NCBI GenBank assembly: GCA_030737875.1
Contig: CM060911.1
Span: 89,982,599-90,046,598 of the forward strand
Direction of reading: 5' to 3'
Length of the DNA: 64,000 nucleotides
DNA from: Allium sativum
Taxonomy: Eukaryota > Streptophyta > Magnoliopsida > Asparagales > Amaryllidaceae
Shown here in pieces: positions 23,192 through 35,176 of the stretch. Every line of letters starts with the position of its first letter. Position 1 is the first letter of the stretch. Under the pieces are notes generated by a model, which had not been told where the DNA came from, did no database searches, and saw nothing but the letters and a program-made list of their open reading frames with translations. A program made the position numbers and the translations under genes.

Positions 23192-26100
23192 TGTGAAAAC
23201 CCGTAACTTCCCCGTAAAGGAAAGCGTCGGATAGTTCGAGAACAAGCCACAACAGAACGCATACAGAAGAACATTTCATTGTATATTACAACGATGCATC
23301 AGATTACAAGAATATACAGAGTATAAATAAATATTACACAGAAATATCAGAGATTTAAATTACATCTAAATACATAGCAGCGGAAAATAATACAATACAC
23401 AACTAGAATGAGATATACGGATACAAAGCTTTCCGGATATCGTTCCAGCTGTAAACCAGGATCCTGTGAATATAAATCTGCAAAACCAAAACTACTAGCT
23501 GCCCGTGTCAAAATAGGGGCACCCAGAGTTTAGGTCAAAACAATAAACTCCAGGTCAGTCATGGGACTGGTGTGAGAACTAAAACAGTTATTAATCTTTA
23601 TTTTAAATCATTAGGTAAATCAAGGGACCACGCCGTATAACACGGAACGGGTTTCCTCCCAAGAATACCAGTGCATAAAACAACAGCGCAATGCTAAATA
23701 AAGAAAAATGAAGCTGTTATAAGACCCATGTCTTATCACACAATGCAACGCAAGCCGGGGGATAGGGTTTTCCCTTATAACAGCCAAAGAATGCTTGATA
23801 CGTTTTAAATCAAATCATTTGATACTATAGTAAGTGTATAGTGTTTAAAACAATTTCAAATCATAAGTATCAATCATAGGCGGCATGGGTACCATATATC
23901 ATGTCGCCATATATATATTTACAAATAAAACCGCAAATGTCACGTATTTGGAAATTGGATTTCCGTCTATGAACTGAGGGAAAAGATAGTCCTCAACCGA
24001 TTCGAGACAATCTAGCCCATGTCTCAGGACCCAGACTCAGGTGGGCCTTGGATCGTCAGGGCCGGTCCACCGATGTGGATTATTATGCCTGAACACTACG
24101 TCTCTCCGCCCTTTGGGGCGTAAATGAGCCAACGAATGGCTCCATCGGACCCGGATCGTCCGATCTAACCGAGGCGCCTCGCAACAGCAACAACCACATA
24201 AGTCAAACTCGTCAGGGCGTGTAAAACCACTGACGCCACTTCTAGCTAGAAAGAAACGCAAGTCCTCCCTGAGGTCCGTCTCCCGTTTTTGGTTCATACC
24301 GGGTGTGAAACTCGCGAAGTAAACGTTACAAAAAGCTACACCACAAACGTCGTGCTTTGATCATCACCACAAGACTTTGCTTTTCAACAGAAGCCTCGAT
24401 CAATTGCCACTTAGGCATGTCACACAGGAAATTCACTCCATGCGTTTGATATCCATCAATATATAACCCCTGACCTCGTATGTCTCAGAGAAGGGCGTTA
24501 AGCAAAAGAATAAATTCTCCGTCGCCAAACAGATATATATTTAATACAGATCAATCACACGGACTAAAATCCAATGTCAGACACACAGTCCATTTACAAG
24601 TCCGTTCTGGGGCTGAACGAAACCGGAGGCACCTAGTACCTCGCATATCCATCGATCTCCAAGCACGTCTGGACGATCACCAACTGTTTCCATCTTCTTG
24701 GGTGTACAGCCCAATCAAGATCATCAGTAATCACCCAGACGACGTGAAGACCTCCGGTCTTCGACCATCGTCTTCATCTTCGACTTATCGTCGTATCAGT
24801 TATTCAGAATGGGATAAACCCGGTCTTCCCGAATAACTCGCGTATATTTTAGATAAGTGTTACACAAACACAACATACACCTCATTCCAATTCATCAGTC
24901 ACTAACCGTAAATTAATCAAGAGAATAATTCCCCAAATATTAACCCCGAAGGCCGAAACCAACATCAGATCAATATCCAGGAAACCATTCTGCTTAGTTA
25001 ACCGACAGTTAGTTTCTGAATTTTACATTCATAGGGAAAGGTTCCCATTAATTTTATCCAAGATAAATTCCTTGAATTTATTCTTTAATCTTCTTTTGAA
25101 TTTCGATTCAACTAGTCGGGATTAACGAACCTTATCGAAGTAATCATTTGTTTTAATTTCCCAATCCCAACCTATTCATCCCATGAAGTAAAACTGGTGT
25201 TACTTCATATCTAACACCACGGTGTTATCGGTAAATTCAATTACCTTTTCACGTTCGAATCTAATTAAAGATTTTACTATCGCCTGGAGCAAAACTGGTG
25301 ATACTCCATTCTCGATGATTTCAATCTAATTAAAGATTCATTAAAACTCCACTAGTTTTAATCTTTAACTGGGTTAAAGAATCAGTGTCATTTAAAACAC
25401 AGTTCACGATAAACCCAAAATCACATTCCATTAATTATCAGGTTAAAGAACGAGTGTTATTTAAAACACTGTCCACGATAAACCCAAAAACCAATATCAA
25501 TTCAATTCCAATTAAATATTATTTAATTGGTACACTTCATTAAATCTAAACTAACAAGATTTAATCTGTTCTCAACTGGGTTCAAGAACAGTGTCAGTGA
25601 AGACACCATTCACGACAAACCCAAATCACATTTGATATTCAATACAAGGCTCTGAATAGAAAATATATCGGCTTATATTCAATATCAAATTCTACGATTA
25701 ACAAATGTCGTATTGGAAATAACGATATAAATATATATATATCTTTCAAATTTCCATAACAACATCTGTATAATCACGAATTCCAACATCAAAATATTCC
25801 GAAGACAATTTCGATTCAAATCCACTCCAATGCAATCATTGGAAATTCTGGTTATTTTTAAAACCATTTCAAATTCAATTTATTTATTTAAAAATAAATA
25901 GAATTATAATTCTAGTTCAAAACTAGTTCATTTCGATAAAAATCTATTTTTATCTTTTCAAATTTGGAGTTTTTCATCCCAAACTTTCACAAATTATTTC
26001 TTATGATTTTACACAAATTAATACTATTTTTAATAATTTTGTCAAGGCCCGTACATTCGATTTCCAACAATGGCCATCGAACTGCACTTACAGCGACCTT

Positions 26101-26499
26101 TTTCGAATTTGATTTGGACGTATCTCCAAATCCAACCGTTAGATTTTGAATTTCTAATATTCATTAGAAAGCTCTTTTCGATACGAACCCAACGGTTCCG
26201 GTTTTAAGAGGATCCGACGGTCGGATCTCCCGTAATGTCCATTTGAAATAAATGGTCGAAATTCGCGAACTGCCGCGGCGCGTTCTATTCAGGCCATTAT
26301 ATTATATATATAATATATATAATATATATTTCGTCGATTTCTATTTAAAACGAATTATATAAATAGTTTTAAATTCGCTTCAAAAGCAATTTCAACTTCC
26401 TTTTCAATTCAAATCAAAATTGAATTCTTCTTTATAAATTCGTTTTAAAATTCATTTCTATTCAATTCAAATTTCAATTCAATTTGAATTCATTTCAAT

Positions 26500-26767
26500 T
26501 CGTTTTCAATTCAATTTGAATTCATTTTCAATTCAATTTATTTCGAAATCGTTTTCAATTCAATTCATTTTGAAATCGTTTTCAATTCAATTCATTTCGA
26601 AATCGTTTTCAATTCAATTCATTTCGAAATCATTTTCAATTCAATTCATTTCGAAATCGTTTTCAATTCAATTCATTTTGAAATCGTTTTCAATTCAATT
26701 CATTTCGAAATCGTTTTCAATTCAATTCATTTCGAAATCGTTTTCGATTCAATTCATTTCAAAATGA
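26500..26767. repeat. 27-bp tandem array, E 3' LTR
   Basis: About nine copies of a 27-bp unit containing TTTTCAATTCAATTCATTTC and GAAATCG. The other LTR has about eight copies (54930-55165). The repeated peptide in one frame is only a consequence of a unit length divisible by three. Confidence 0.9.
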
Positions 26768-27811
26768 ATAAAATCGATATAAATATCGTTCACGCCAAAA
26801 TGGCGTCAATCTAATCAACACGGCTTCATAAATTTCTATTTTCAAATATTCTATTTCAAATATTTATTTTTCAAAATAGTTGTTATTATCAAAATATTTC
26901 GTTCAACACATGACCAATCTCAATGGATGAGTACTGTCAACACATGAACCTTTGTTTTATATTGATAAAGATGTAAATTTTATTATTAAAATATTTCGTT
27001 CAACACATGACCAATCTCAATGGATGAGTATTGTCAACACATGAACCTTTATTTTATAATATTCTTTATTTTCTAAATTGGAATGAGGCCCAATCAATTA
27101 CCATATAAAGTTAATTATATGGATTTTCATACAACACATGTATATCATAGCATTGAAAAATAATCAACCATCAACCAAAGTGTACTACACTGTATAAGCA
27201 TCAAATATAGATATTCAACGCTTATAACAGCCTGTCAATCAATCGATCGACATATTTAATCAATCAGGATGAGTGAACTTCAAATTTCATCCCAATACCC
27301 GTGTGGGGTTTCAAACAATCAAACACAGATTTTATTTGTGCAGTTGGGCGATGTGTAAAAGTTATCGTCCCAATCAATGTCATTCAAATAGGTGTACATA
27401 AACAAACCATCCGGTTTGTAAATGAATATTTTATTTTATTCACTTCACGTTAAAAATTATATTTTTAACGATAAAACATTTTATTCTAACATATGAATTT
27501 CTATTCAGTTCATTCTTTAAATAAAATGATATTTTTATTTATCTAACTTATTTTAGAAAATTTCGGCGGCATAACGGCACGATACTAGAAACGGGACAAG
27601 GCCTAGCCTTATCCCCGGTCTAGTGAAGGCCCATGCCATTCACACATCAATCAAATTCACCAAACAACCAAATTCCAATCAAATCATCAAATTAATTTAT
27701 GCAATCAAACAAACAAGTCCATGGTCTGTGGACGATTGTGTCGGGTGCTACTAAACACCGTCTGCATCCTAGTATATATATATATATATAACTAGAAAAT
27801 GAAATTGAAAG

Positions 27812-27830
27812 GTGAGAAATTCTCACAAAT
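27812..27830 (-). promoter_or_regulatory. GTGAG palindrome / candidate splice donor, E 3' LTR
   Basis: In element sense GTGAGAATTTCTCACC; GTGAGA could be a donor (preceded by TTT, weak) and forms an inverted repeat with CTCAC. The copy in the 5' LTR ends at 56219. A second donor-like GTAAGT lies near 28437, after the GC-rich segment. Confidence 0.4.
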
Positions 27831-27899
27831 AGCTATCCTAGCTCCACGGCTCTTCATTTGCAGAAGTATTCGTCGTTTCGCCTTTTTGTCACCTTCGTT

Positions 27900-28180
27900 G
27901 ACCGTAGCCACTACATATATAAAAATCGAATTTTTACTTCGCTATTCAATATATAAAAATCGAATTTTTACTTCGTCGTTCAATATATAAAAATCGCATT
28001 TTTACTTCGATGTTCAATATATAAAAATCACATTTTTACTTCGATGTTCAATATGTAAAAATTCCATTTTTACTTCGATGTTCAATATATAAAAATTCCA
28101 TTTCAAAAATATAGATTTCGCCTTTATAAAAATAAAGATTTCGCCTTTATAAAAATAAAGATTTCGCCTTTATAAAAATA
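27900..28180. repeat. 31-bp hairpin repeats in E LTR
   Basis: About six copies of a unit containing AAAAATCGAATTTTTACTTCG, whose AAAAAT/ATTTTT halves are inverted repeats. They are followed by copies of GATTTCGCCTTTATAAAAATAAA. Counterpart at 56310-56550. Confidence 0.85.
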
Positions 28181-28549
28181 AATTTTTATTCTTTCTATAT
28201 AAAAATTCTTTCTTTACGATGTTAAAAAAAATCAAATCTCTACCTTATTAAAAATCGTATCTTTATTTCAATAAAAATCGAATTTTTACTTTATTAAAAA
28301 TATAAACTTTCCTAAGTAAAAATATTACTTTTAACCACTAATGAAAATCAAAGAAAATCATAAATTCCCGTGAACTGATAATCATGTTTTTCTATACCTA
28401 AAAATTATATTTTCCATAACCTAAAAAATTAGATTACTTACAGAGCTTTTAGGGTTTCGATTTGGTAGAGAAAATGGGGGAAAAGGCGGCTGCTGGCACT
28501 CGAAAGGAGGAGGAGTGGTTCTTCTTGTTCGTAGTCGGAGAAGCGGTGC

Positions 28550-28554
28550 CAGGG
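28550..28554. repeat. Target site duplication of element F, left
   Basis: CAGGG, matching 49389-49393. The unoccupied site in the other LTR of E (about 56920) reads GCCAGGTTCTGCG. Confidence 0.9.
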
Positions 28555-29587
28555 TGTAATAACCCGGAAAATACGAGCTAATTTAAATTTTTTAAATTGA
28601 TTATTTCAAAGGAATTTGAACCATCGAAATAGAATATTTCAATATAATAGTAAATTAGAAATAGTGAGTCAGTTTGAAAATTTGAATTCATACTTTGACT
28701 GATTGTGCAGGGTGGAAAATATAACGGATTTTAGTGAGACCAAAAATATTTAAATCTGTTAGTCAATACCTTTCTAACGAATCTGATAAATCGAAGTTTC
28801 ATAACAGGAATCAAAAGTTATGGCCGAATGAAATTTCAGAAGGGTCGGTATATAGAATATATAGGCCTGGAAAATTGATATTTTGCATACGACCTCGGAA
28901 TTCGACGAAACCACTTTTGATGGGTCCGGGATGTCAAAATATTGCTAGGTTTCAAATTTCATAATTTTTGAAGCTAGTATGTGAGCGTGGCAAAAGAAAA
29001 TGTGTTTGGTCGATTTCTGTTAAATTGGATCGACCAGAAAATGGCCATTTTTCAAACGACCTCAGAATCCGACGAAACTAGTTTTGTTGGGACTGTAGGG
29101 TCAAAACATAGCTAGATTTATTTTTCTGGAATTTTTTCGAATCAGTTTGTGGCCCTGGCAAATTGAAATGTGCGTTCAGAGTTAAAAATAAAATGTTTTA
29201 TACTTTAATTTGAAAAATAACTGACTGTAACAGTCGAATTGGCCTATGAAACATATCCCATTGTGTCCGGAATGGGGGTATTTAGCTAGGGGCGACAGTC
29301 GTTGGGTATAAAAAGGAGTTCGTTTAAGAAAACACTATTTAAAAATTTTAATATAGTCTCGGCCAATCATATTTTTCCATTCATAATAATAATAAAAAAA
29401 TAACAGAAACCCCCCCACCCCCCCCGACCCCGACTTCGATGGCGGAAAGCCTTCGTCACCTTCCCAGGCGATTTCCGATCGCCACGGCCAGAATTAGCCC
29501 CTCCTCCAGTTCAACTTTTTGTAGTTCTCCCTCCCCTCTTCAAATCCATACCAACCTCGCCCAGCATCGTCGAGTATTTTGCCGGAT
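28555..29587 (+). repeat. Element F, 5' LTR, upstream part
   Basis: Matches 44004-45033 of the 3' LTR. It includes two related blocks with GACGAAAC (about 28900 and 29070), a TATA box at 29307 and the start of the GC-rich segment with an ATG at about 29439. It breaks at GCCGGAT (29581-29587), where G begins. Confidence 0.9.
29307..29314 (+). promoter_or_regulatory. Candidate TATA box, F 5' LTR
   Basis: TATAAAAA in the context GGGTATAAAAAGGAG. The 3' LTR has TTTAAAAA at the same place (44755), a one-base change that may weaken it. Confidence 0.6.
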
Positions 29588-31489
29588 AATAGCATAAATC
29601 ATCATTGGAATATAACACATTAATCATCATTAGCAGATCACAGATAATAGCATAAACAGAAATGAGAATAATTTACACACATATGACAGCGGAATCATAT
29701 AGATAACATCACATCAGAGAAGCACAGTAAAGGATACAACTTAGTGCATAATGATACATAATCAGTCACCATCGCCTGAGGCGGAATCATACATAAAGAG
29801 TACACAAAAGGAATATCAGTCTACATCGCCAGTGGCGGAATCATAATATAGATACAATAATGGCGGAGAAAATCCAAGTCAGCACGGTGTAGTCAAGCCT
29901 CGCTATGAGCCAAAAGGTGCATCAGAAACCTGTAACTAGGCTGCCCGTGTGAAAATGAGGGCACCCGAGTTTGCAAGGTGAAACAAACTACGAGTCAGTC
30001 ATGGGACTGGTATGAGAAATCTATTCAACTTATTAACAACAATAATAAGGCAAATCAAAGGACCACGCCACTTTCGCGGAACGGGTTTACTCCAATGAGT
30101 GCTCGTGCATGAAGTAAAGTAAATGATTAAATCAACGCAATGCTTTTTCTAAAATGAAGCCATTATAAGACTCAGGTCCCATCACACAATGCAACGCAAG
30201 CCGTAGGATAGAGTTTTTACCTTATAATGGCCAAAGATGCTTCATACGAATAAAACAAAGGTGTTTGATATTATTACTAGTGCATACATGTTTAAAAAGC
30301 AAATTCAATCATAAATATCAATCCTAGGCGGCATAGCTACCATCTACTATGTCGCCGTACTAGTAATACAATCACAACCGCACATATCGTATTGGAAATT
30401 GGATTCCTTCATGAGTCGAGGCAAGGGGCAAGCTCCTCTCCGATTCGAGACACTCTAGCAAATGTCCCAGGACCCCACTATGATCCTTGGATCTTCAGGG
30501 CCGGTCCTCTCTTACTTTTGAGGATTGGCAATTCCTGAACACACGTTTCGCGGTCCTTACAGACCTATAATCGAGGCGCCTCGCATTCCAACAACCACAC
30601 AGGTGAAAAGTATATATAATGTCAGGGCTGGTAGGTCACTGACACCACCTTAGCTAGAAAGAAACGTCGTGCTCTCCCTGCAGTCACTCTCCCGTTTTTG
30701 ACTCATACCGAGGTGTGAGGCTCGCGAATACACGTTATACACAAAGCTAGTCACACAGACCATGCTTTGATCATCATCCACAAGACTTTGCTTTGCAACA
30801 GAAGCCTTGATCATATGCCACTTAGGCGTGCCACACAGGCAATCCACTCCATGCGACTGATTTCTGTCAATACATAACCTCTAAGCTCGTACGTCTCCGA
30901 GAAGGGCGTTAAGCAAGAGAATAAATTCTCCGCCGCCAAACAGATATATATTTAACAGAGATCAATCAACACAGAACAAAATCCAATGTCAGACAAACAG
31001 TCCATTTACAAGTCCGTTCTGGGTCTGAACGAAACCGGAGGCACCAATTCCTCGCATATCCGTACAATCAACAATATGTTTGGACGGCTACTACTTCAAT
31101 TCCTTCATGGTAGCTACTCCAATCACGAGTATCAGTAGCGCCCATCCATCCAATGTGTAGATCGTCGGTCTTCAGTCGTCTTCGACTCTTCGACTTCTCA
31201 ACGTCGATCGATTATTTGAAATGAGATAAACTCGGCCTTTTCAAATAACCCACGTATATTTAGATTTTCAAACCAATTAATCACAGGGTTGAACTATTCA
31301 ACATTCACACTTCAGTTGTTTAGTTATAATTTTCACGTCAAATACATTCAACCAACACATATCAAGCAAACACAACAAAATTGGTTTATTTTCACTCTAT
31401 ATCGTCTATAGCACTTAATAACGATATATCGCCATTTTTATTTAATTTAAAACGGCCATATTTAATTAAACGACGTTTCAGGTCGTGTC

Positions 31490-31930
31490 GATGCACTGGC
31501 GCTGCTTTCCACTAATTTTGTTTTACACATATAGGAAAATCTAACCGTTGGATCTTCACAAATTTTATATCATTAGGAAGGTCTTTTCAAAACGAATCCA
31601 ACGGTTCCAGTTTTGGGAAAATCCGACGGTCGGATCTTCCACACTAACCATTTGAAGTTATGATTTCAATTTACGAACTGCAGCGTCGTTATTCGATTTA
31701 ATTTAATTATATTTATATATATATATATATATAAATATAATCGTTTCTGGCGCTGTTTTTCACTAATTTTGAATTAAACATTCCAGACAATCCAACCGTC
31801 GGATCTTCACAAAGTTGGTGCCGTTGGAAAGATATTTCCAAGACGAACCCAACGGTTGAGGTTTCGGGAAAATCCAATGGTCGGATCTTCCGCACTAATC
31901 GTTTGAAACCACGGTTTCAAAATATGAACT
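31490..31930 (-). repeat. Tandem duplication of about 245 bp in G
   Basis: Two diverged copies contain a GCGCTG start, CTTCACAAA, CCAACGGTT and a GGTCGGATCTTCC motif. F has the same pair (37050-37510 and 46990-47450), so the duplication predates the split of the subfamilies. Confidence 0.85.
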
Positions 31931-32034
31931 GCACGGCCACGTTTCGTTTTAATTATATTTATATTTATATAGTTATATAAATATAGTTCATTCAATAATT
32001 TCTATATCGTTTTCACTTCAAATATTTTTCTAAC

Positions 32035-32165
32035 ACCCTAAAATTTTGGAAAATTTCGCCATAACCTCCCCTGTACCGGGGGCATCGGGAAATCGCAAAT
32101 AGCGTTCCCGGTCCTTCTAATCTCAAAAAGAAAAAGGAAAAGCCAAGCGGCTAGCCAATAGGCTC
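32035..32165 (-). other. Shared module of about 140 bp, copy in G LTR
   Basis: In element sense it has GGCTAGCCGCTTGGCTTTT, a CT-rich run and GGAGGTTATGGCGAAATTTTCC. Other copies lie at about 16648-16780 (B LTR), 9960-10115 (C interior), 36835-36965 and 46780-46912 (F LTRs) and 50712-50850 (E interior). Confidence 0.75.
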
Positions 32166-33450
32166 ATAAAATCATCACCCAAACAAACAGTAAATGTGTA
32201 CCTATTTGTCGGGCACAAAATTTTATTCCTCTTCTCTAGCCCCTTTTTGCTTTAACCTGTTCAATAGATATGCATGCACATATATACAATTTCTAACATT
32301 TATCATTTTCTATTCAACTTCATATTTGATTTGCTTTGGTCTAAAAACACCACTCATTCTAATATCGCATGCATAGGCTAAAATCATATCATTAGCTAGT
32401 TAATGTATATTTCAACTCATGCACGTTTATTTGAACAAGTGGCTATTTTTAACACTTCACATTTCAAAGATGATAATTTTGGCGAACTAAAATAGATTTC
32501 AACACATGACTATTTTATTTAGTTCCTATGCATGTTAAAAATAATATTTCTATCACAAATATTTGTTTCAACGTCTGCATATCTTTAGCATATCACACAT
32601 ATGATAAAAATGATATTTTTATCATTTAAAATATTTATTCAACCAACGTATGGTTTCAACACTTCATAGTTTCAATAAAAATGTAATTTTTATCGTTCAA
32701 TCTTTTTATTCAACACATGAACTTTTCCACTACACACATTTCTCAACAAATGAGTATTTCCACACATGGACAGTTTATTTATGTTGTTCATATTAGAAAG
32801 ATGGGATTTTTATGATTGAAATTATTTATATAAGGCGAATATTTTTCATACTTCATATATATATAAAAATGTGATTTTTATTGTTTATACACTTCATTCA
32901 TTCACAAATGAATTTAATTTTCACACTACACTTTTCAACACATGAATATTTCCACACATGGACATAGTTTCAATATATGACTTTAATTTCAATGCATGTA
33001 AAATAATTTCAACATATGAAAATAATTCTAACACACAAAGATTATTCAAAATTTCGGCAGCATAACGGCAGGGTAGTTACACCGGCACCGTCCCTAGTAT
33101 GGCTCCTCGCTCTACCTTAAAACCTCGCGGTTTTTGACAATGGGGATCATGCATCTAATTCGCACGCAGGCGGCATGTTTATATTTATTTCATTACCACA
33201 AACTAATCCTATGTGGTTTCAACCAAATATTTTCTAATCACAAACGGGTATTTTTCAACCTCAATCAATTCAATACCAAGCACAAACAATCCCAAACAAC
33301 AATTTGTCGTCAACCAATTTTCACAACAATTTCAACCAATAAATATATCGTCCATGGTTTGTGGACGAGGGGGCGTATATATATATAAATATTTATATAT
33401 AGCAATTCACTTTTATTTTCCACACACATATATATATATAAAAAGAAATT

Positions 33451-33475
33451 GAAGAGTGAGAATTTCTCACCAGTA
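33451..33475 (-). promoter_or_regulatory. GTGAG palindrome / candidate splice donor, G
   Basis: In element sense CTACTG then GTGAGAAATTCTCACTC. A second donor-like GGTGAGTG follows the GC-rich segment near 34173. Confidence 0.4.
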
Positions 33476-34164
33476 GCTATTCAATAACACGACTCTTCCT
33501 TTATGGAAATCATCGCCTATTTCGTCTTCTTGTCCTTTCGTTTCTCGTATTCTCTACATAAGTAAAAATCGAATTTTTACTATGTTATTCAATATATAAA
33601 GATCATATTTTAAAAACAAAGATTATATTTTTAATATTCCTATGATGTAAAAATTATATTTTTATTGCTTTAAAAATATAAGAATCATATCTTACTTCTT
33701 CTACTTAGCAAAAATTCTGTCTTTTCTCTTTTTAAAAATATGATCTTTATTTTTGCAAGTTCAAATCTTTTTCTACTAAAAGATTAAACCTTTTTTTTTT
33801 CAAACCTTAAAATAAACTCAGTTTTTATTTCTTTTTAAATCAGTTTTTAAACTTCTTTTTAAAAATTCTGTTTTTACATTATAAAAAAAAAAATAGTTTA
33901 TATTTTCTTTAAAAATTCTGTTTTCAAATCTTTTAAAAAATCTGTTTTTACATTCTAAAAAAAACAGTTTATATTTTCTTTAAAAATTCCGTTTTCAAAT
34001 CTTTTAAAAAATCTGTTTTTAAATCTTTTAAAAATTCAGAAATTAGTTTTTAAATCGTTTTATAAATCAGTTTTTATAACTTAAAAAAAAAATCAATACA
34101 GTTTTTAAATCGTTTTATAAATCAGTTTTATAAAACAAAAATAAAAATAAAAATAAATTAACCT

Positions 34165-34500
34165 ATTCACTCACCGTGGATCTCGAAGTGGAGGAGGGAA
34201 GAAGAAGAGGGCGGCTCGGCGATGTAGGGTGGTGCTCGGTGGTTCAGGGAGGTGTCGCGAGGGTTCGAGGCTTCGACTGGGGGGCTGCTTCGATTTGCGA
34301 GGGCGAGGGTTTCGAGGTGTCGTTCGGTGGGAGGAGGAGGTCTGACGGAGGGGTGCGGCGAAGGGTTCGTCGGCGGTGGCTTCCAGGTCAGGGGGGGCGG
34401 CGCGATTTATGATTAGGTTTTTTTCTTTTTTTTTCTTTTTTTTTTTTCTGAATAATGGATCGGGGGGGGGGGGGGGCAATGAAGAAAAGGGGAGGGAGTA
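34165..34500 (-). other. GC-rich segment in G LTR (first-exon position)
   Basis: A GC-rich, proline/arginine-coding low-complexity stretch with long A and C runs in element sense, ending at CCACGGTGAGTG. It replaces the different GC-rich segment found at this place in F. I recognise no gene in it. Confidence 0.55.
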
Positions 34501-35176
34501 TATTTTTTTTTATTTTATTTTATTATTTAATTATTTAAATTTGCATAAGGGTTGACTTTTACATATGACCTCGAAACGAGGCCCACCGCCTGTCGTCCAT
34601 AGCGTTTTACCCCCATTCCGAACACAATGGGATATGTATCGTAAGCTGGTTTGATCGTTACAATCAGTTTCCGTTGAATTTACATTTAAATCCTTATATT
34701 GAATTTTAAACGTACATTTCAAATTACCGGGGTTACATACTAACTAGAAAAATTCCAGAAAAATATTTTCTAGTTTCGTATTGACGATACGGTCCTAACA
34801 AAACTAGTTTTGTCGAATTCTGAGACCGTTTGAAAAATGGCCAATTTCCAGTCGATTAAATTCAACAGAAACTGGTCAAACGCGTTTTCTTTTGCCACGC
34901 TCACATATTGATTCGAAAAATTATGAAATTTGAAACCTAGCAATAGTTTGACATCCCGGACCCGACAAAAGTGGTTTCGTCGAATTCCGAGGCCGTTTGC
35001 AAAATATCAATTTTCCACCCTGCATAGTCAGTCAAAGTTCGAATTCAAATTTTCAAACTGACTTACTATTTCTTAACTCACTAATTTATTGAAATATTCT
35101 ATTTCAATGGTTCCAATCGCTTTGAAATAATCAATTTAAAAATTTTAAATTGGTTCGTATTTTCCGGGTTATTACA

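Larger units (their letters stand above)
23192..28554 (-). repeat. Element E, 3' LTR, downstream part
   Basis: Downstream portion (element sense) of the 3' LTR, up to the insertion site of F. It includes the block shared with other families (about 23500-23660), a 27-bp tandem array (about 26500-26765), the donor/palindrome motif (27812-27826), tandem hairpin units with AAAAATCGAATTTTT (about 27900-28180) and the start of the GC-rich segment. The ORF at 24037-24297 has a longer relative at 52456-52752 in the other LTR; it shares a frame by copying and shows no domain. Confidence 0.88.
29588..35176 (-). mobile_element. Element G: minus-strand solo LTR inside the 5' LTR of F
   Basis: The right end CCGGGTTATTACA is the reverse complement of an F-type LTR start. 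The left end lacks about 35 bp that F-type LTR ends carry, and no primer-binding site, interior or second LTR is present. It is a related subfamily: about 29597-33470 matches 35440-39370 of F inverted, and the first part matches 28555-29300 with more differences, while the GC-rich segment (34165-34430) differs. F lost about 85 bp at the left junction, so no target duplication remains. The ORFs at 33134-33452 and 34171-34479 are LTR sequence and a low-complexity GC-rich stretch. Confidence 0.85.

Noticed and set aside
24037..24297. ORF also found at 52456-52752, suggesting a conserved protein
   Set aside because: The two are the paired LTRs of one element, so similarity is due to copying; no domain is seen and the N-terminal part differs in length.
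26516..26767. An 83-codon ORF made of nine repeats of a 9-residue peptide
   Set aside because: It is the 27-bp LTR array read in a frame that happens to lack stops; the array lies within the E LTR and runs against element sense.
34456..34474. Long G run
   Set aside because: Homopolymer of uncertain true length; likely a low-complexity tract or sequencing effect rather than a signal.
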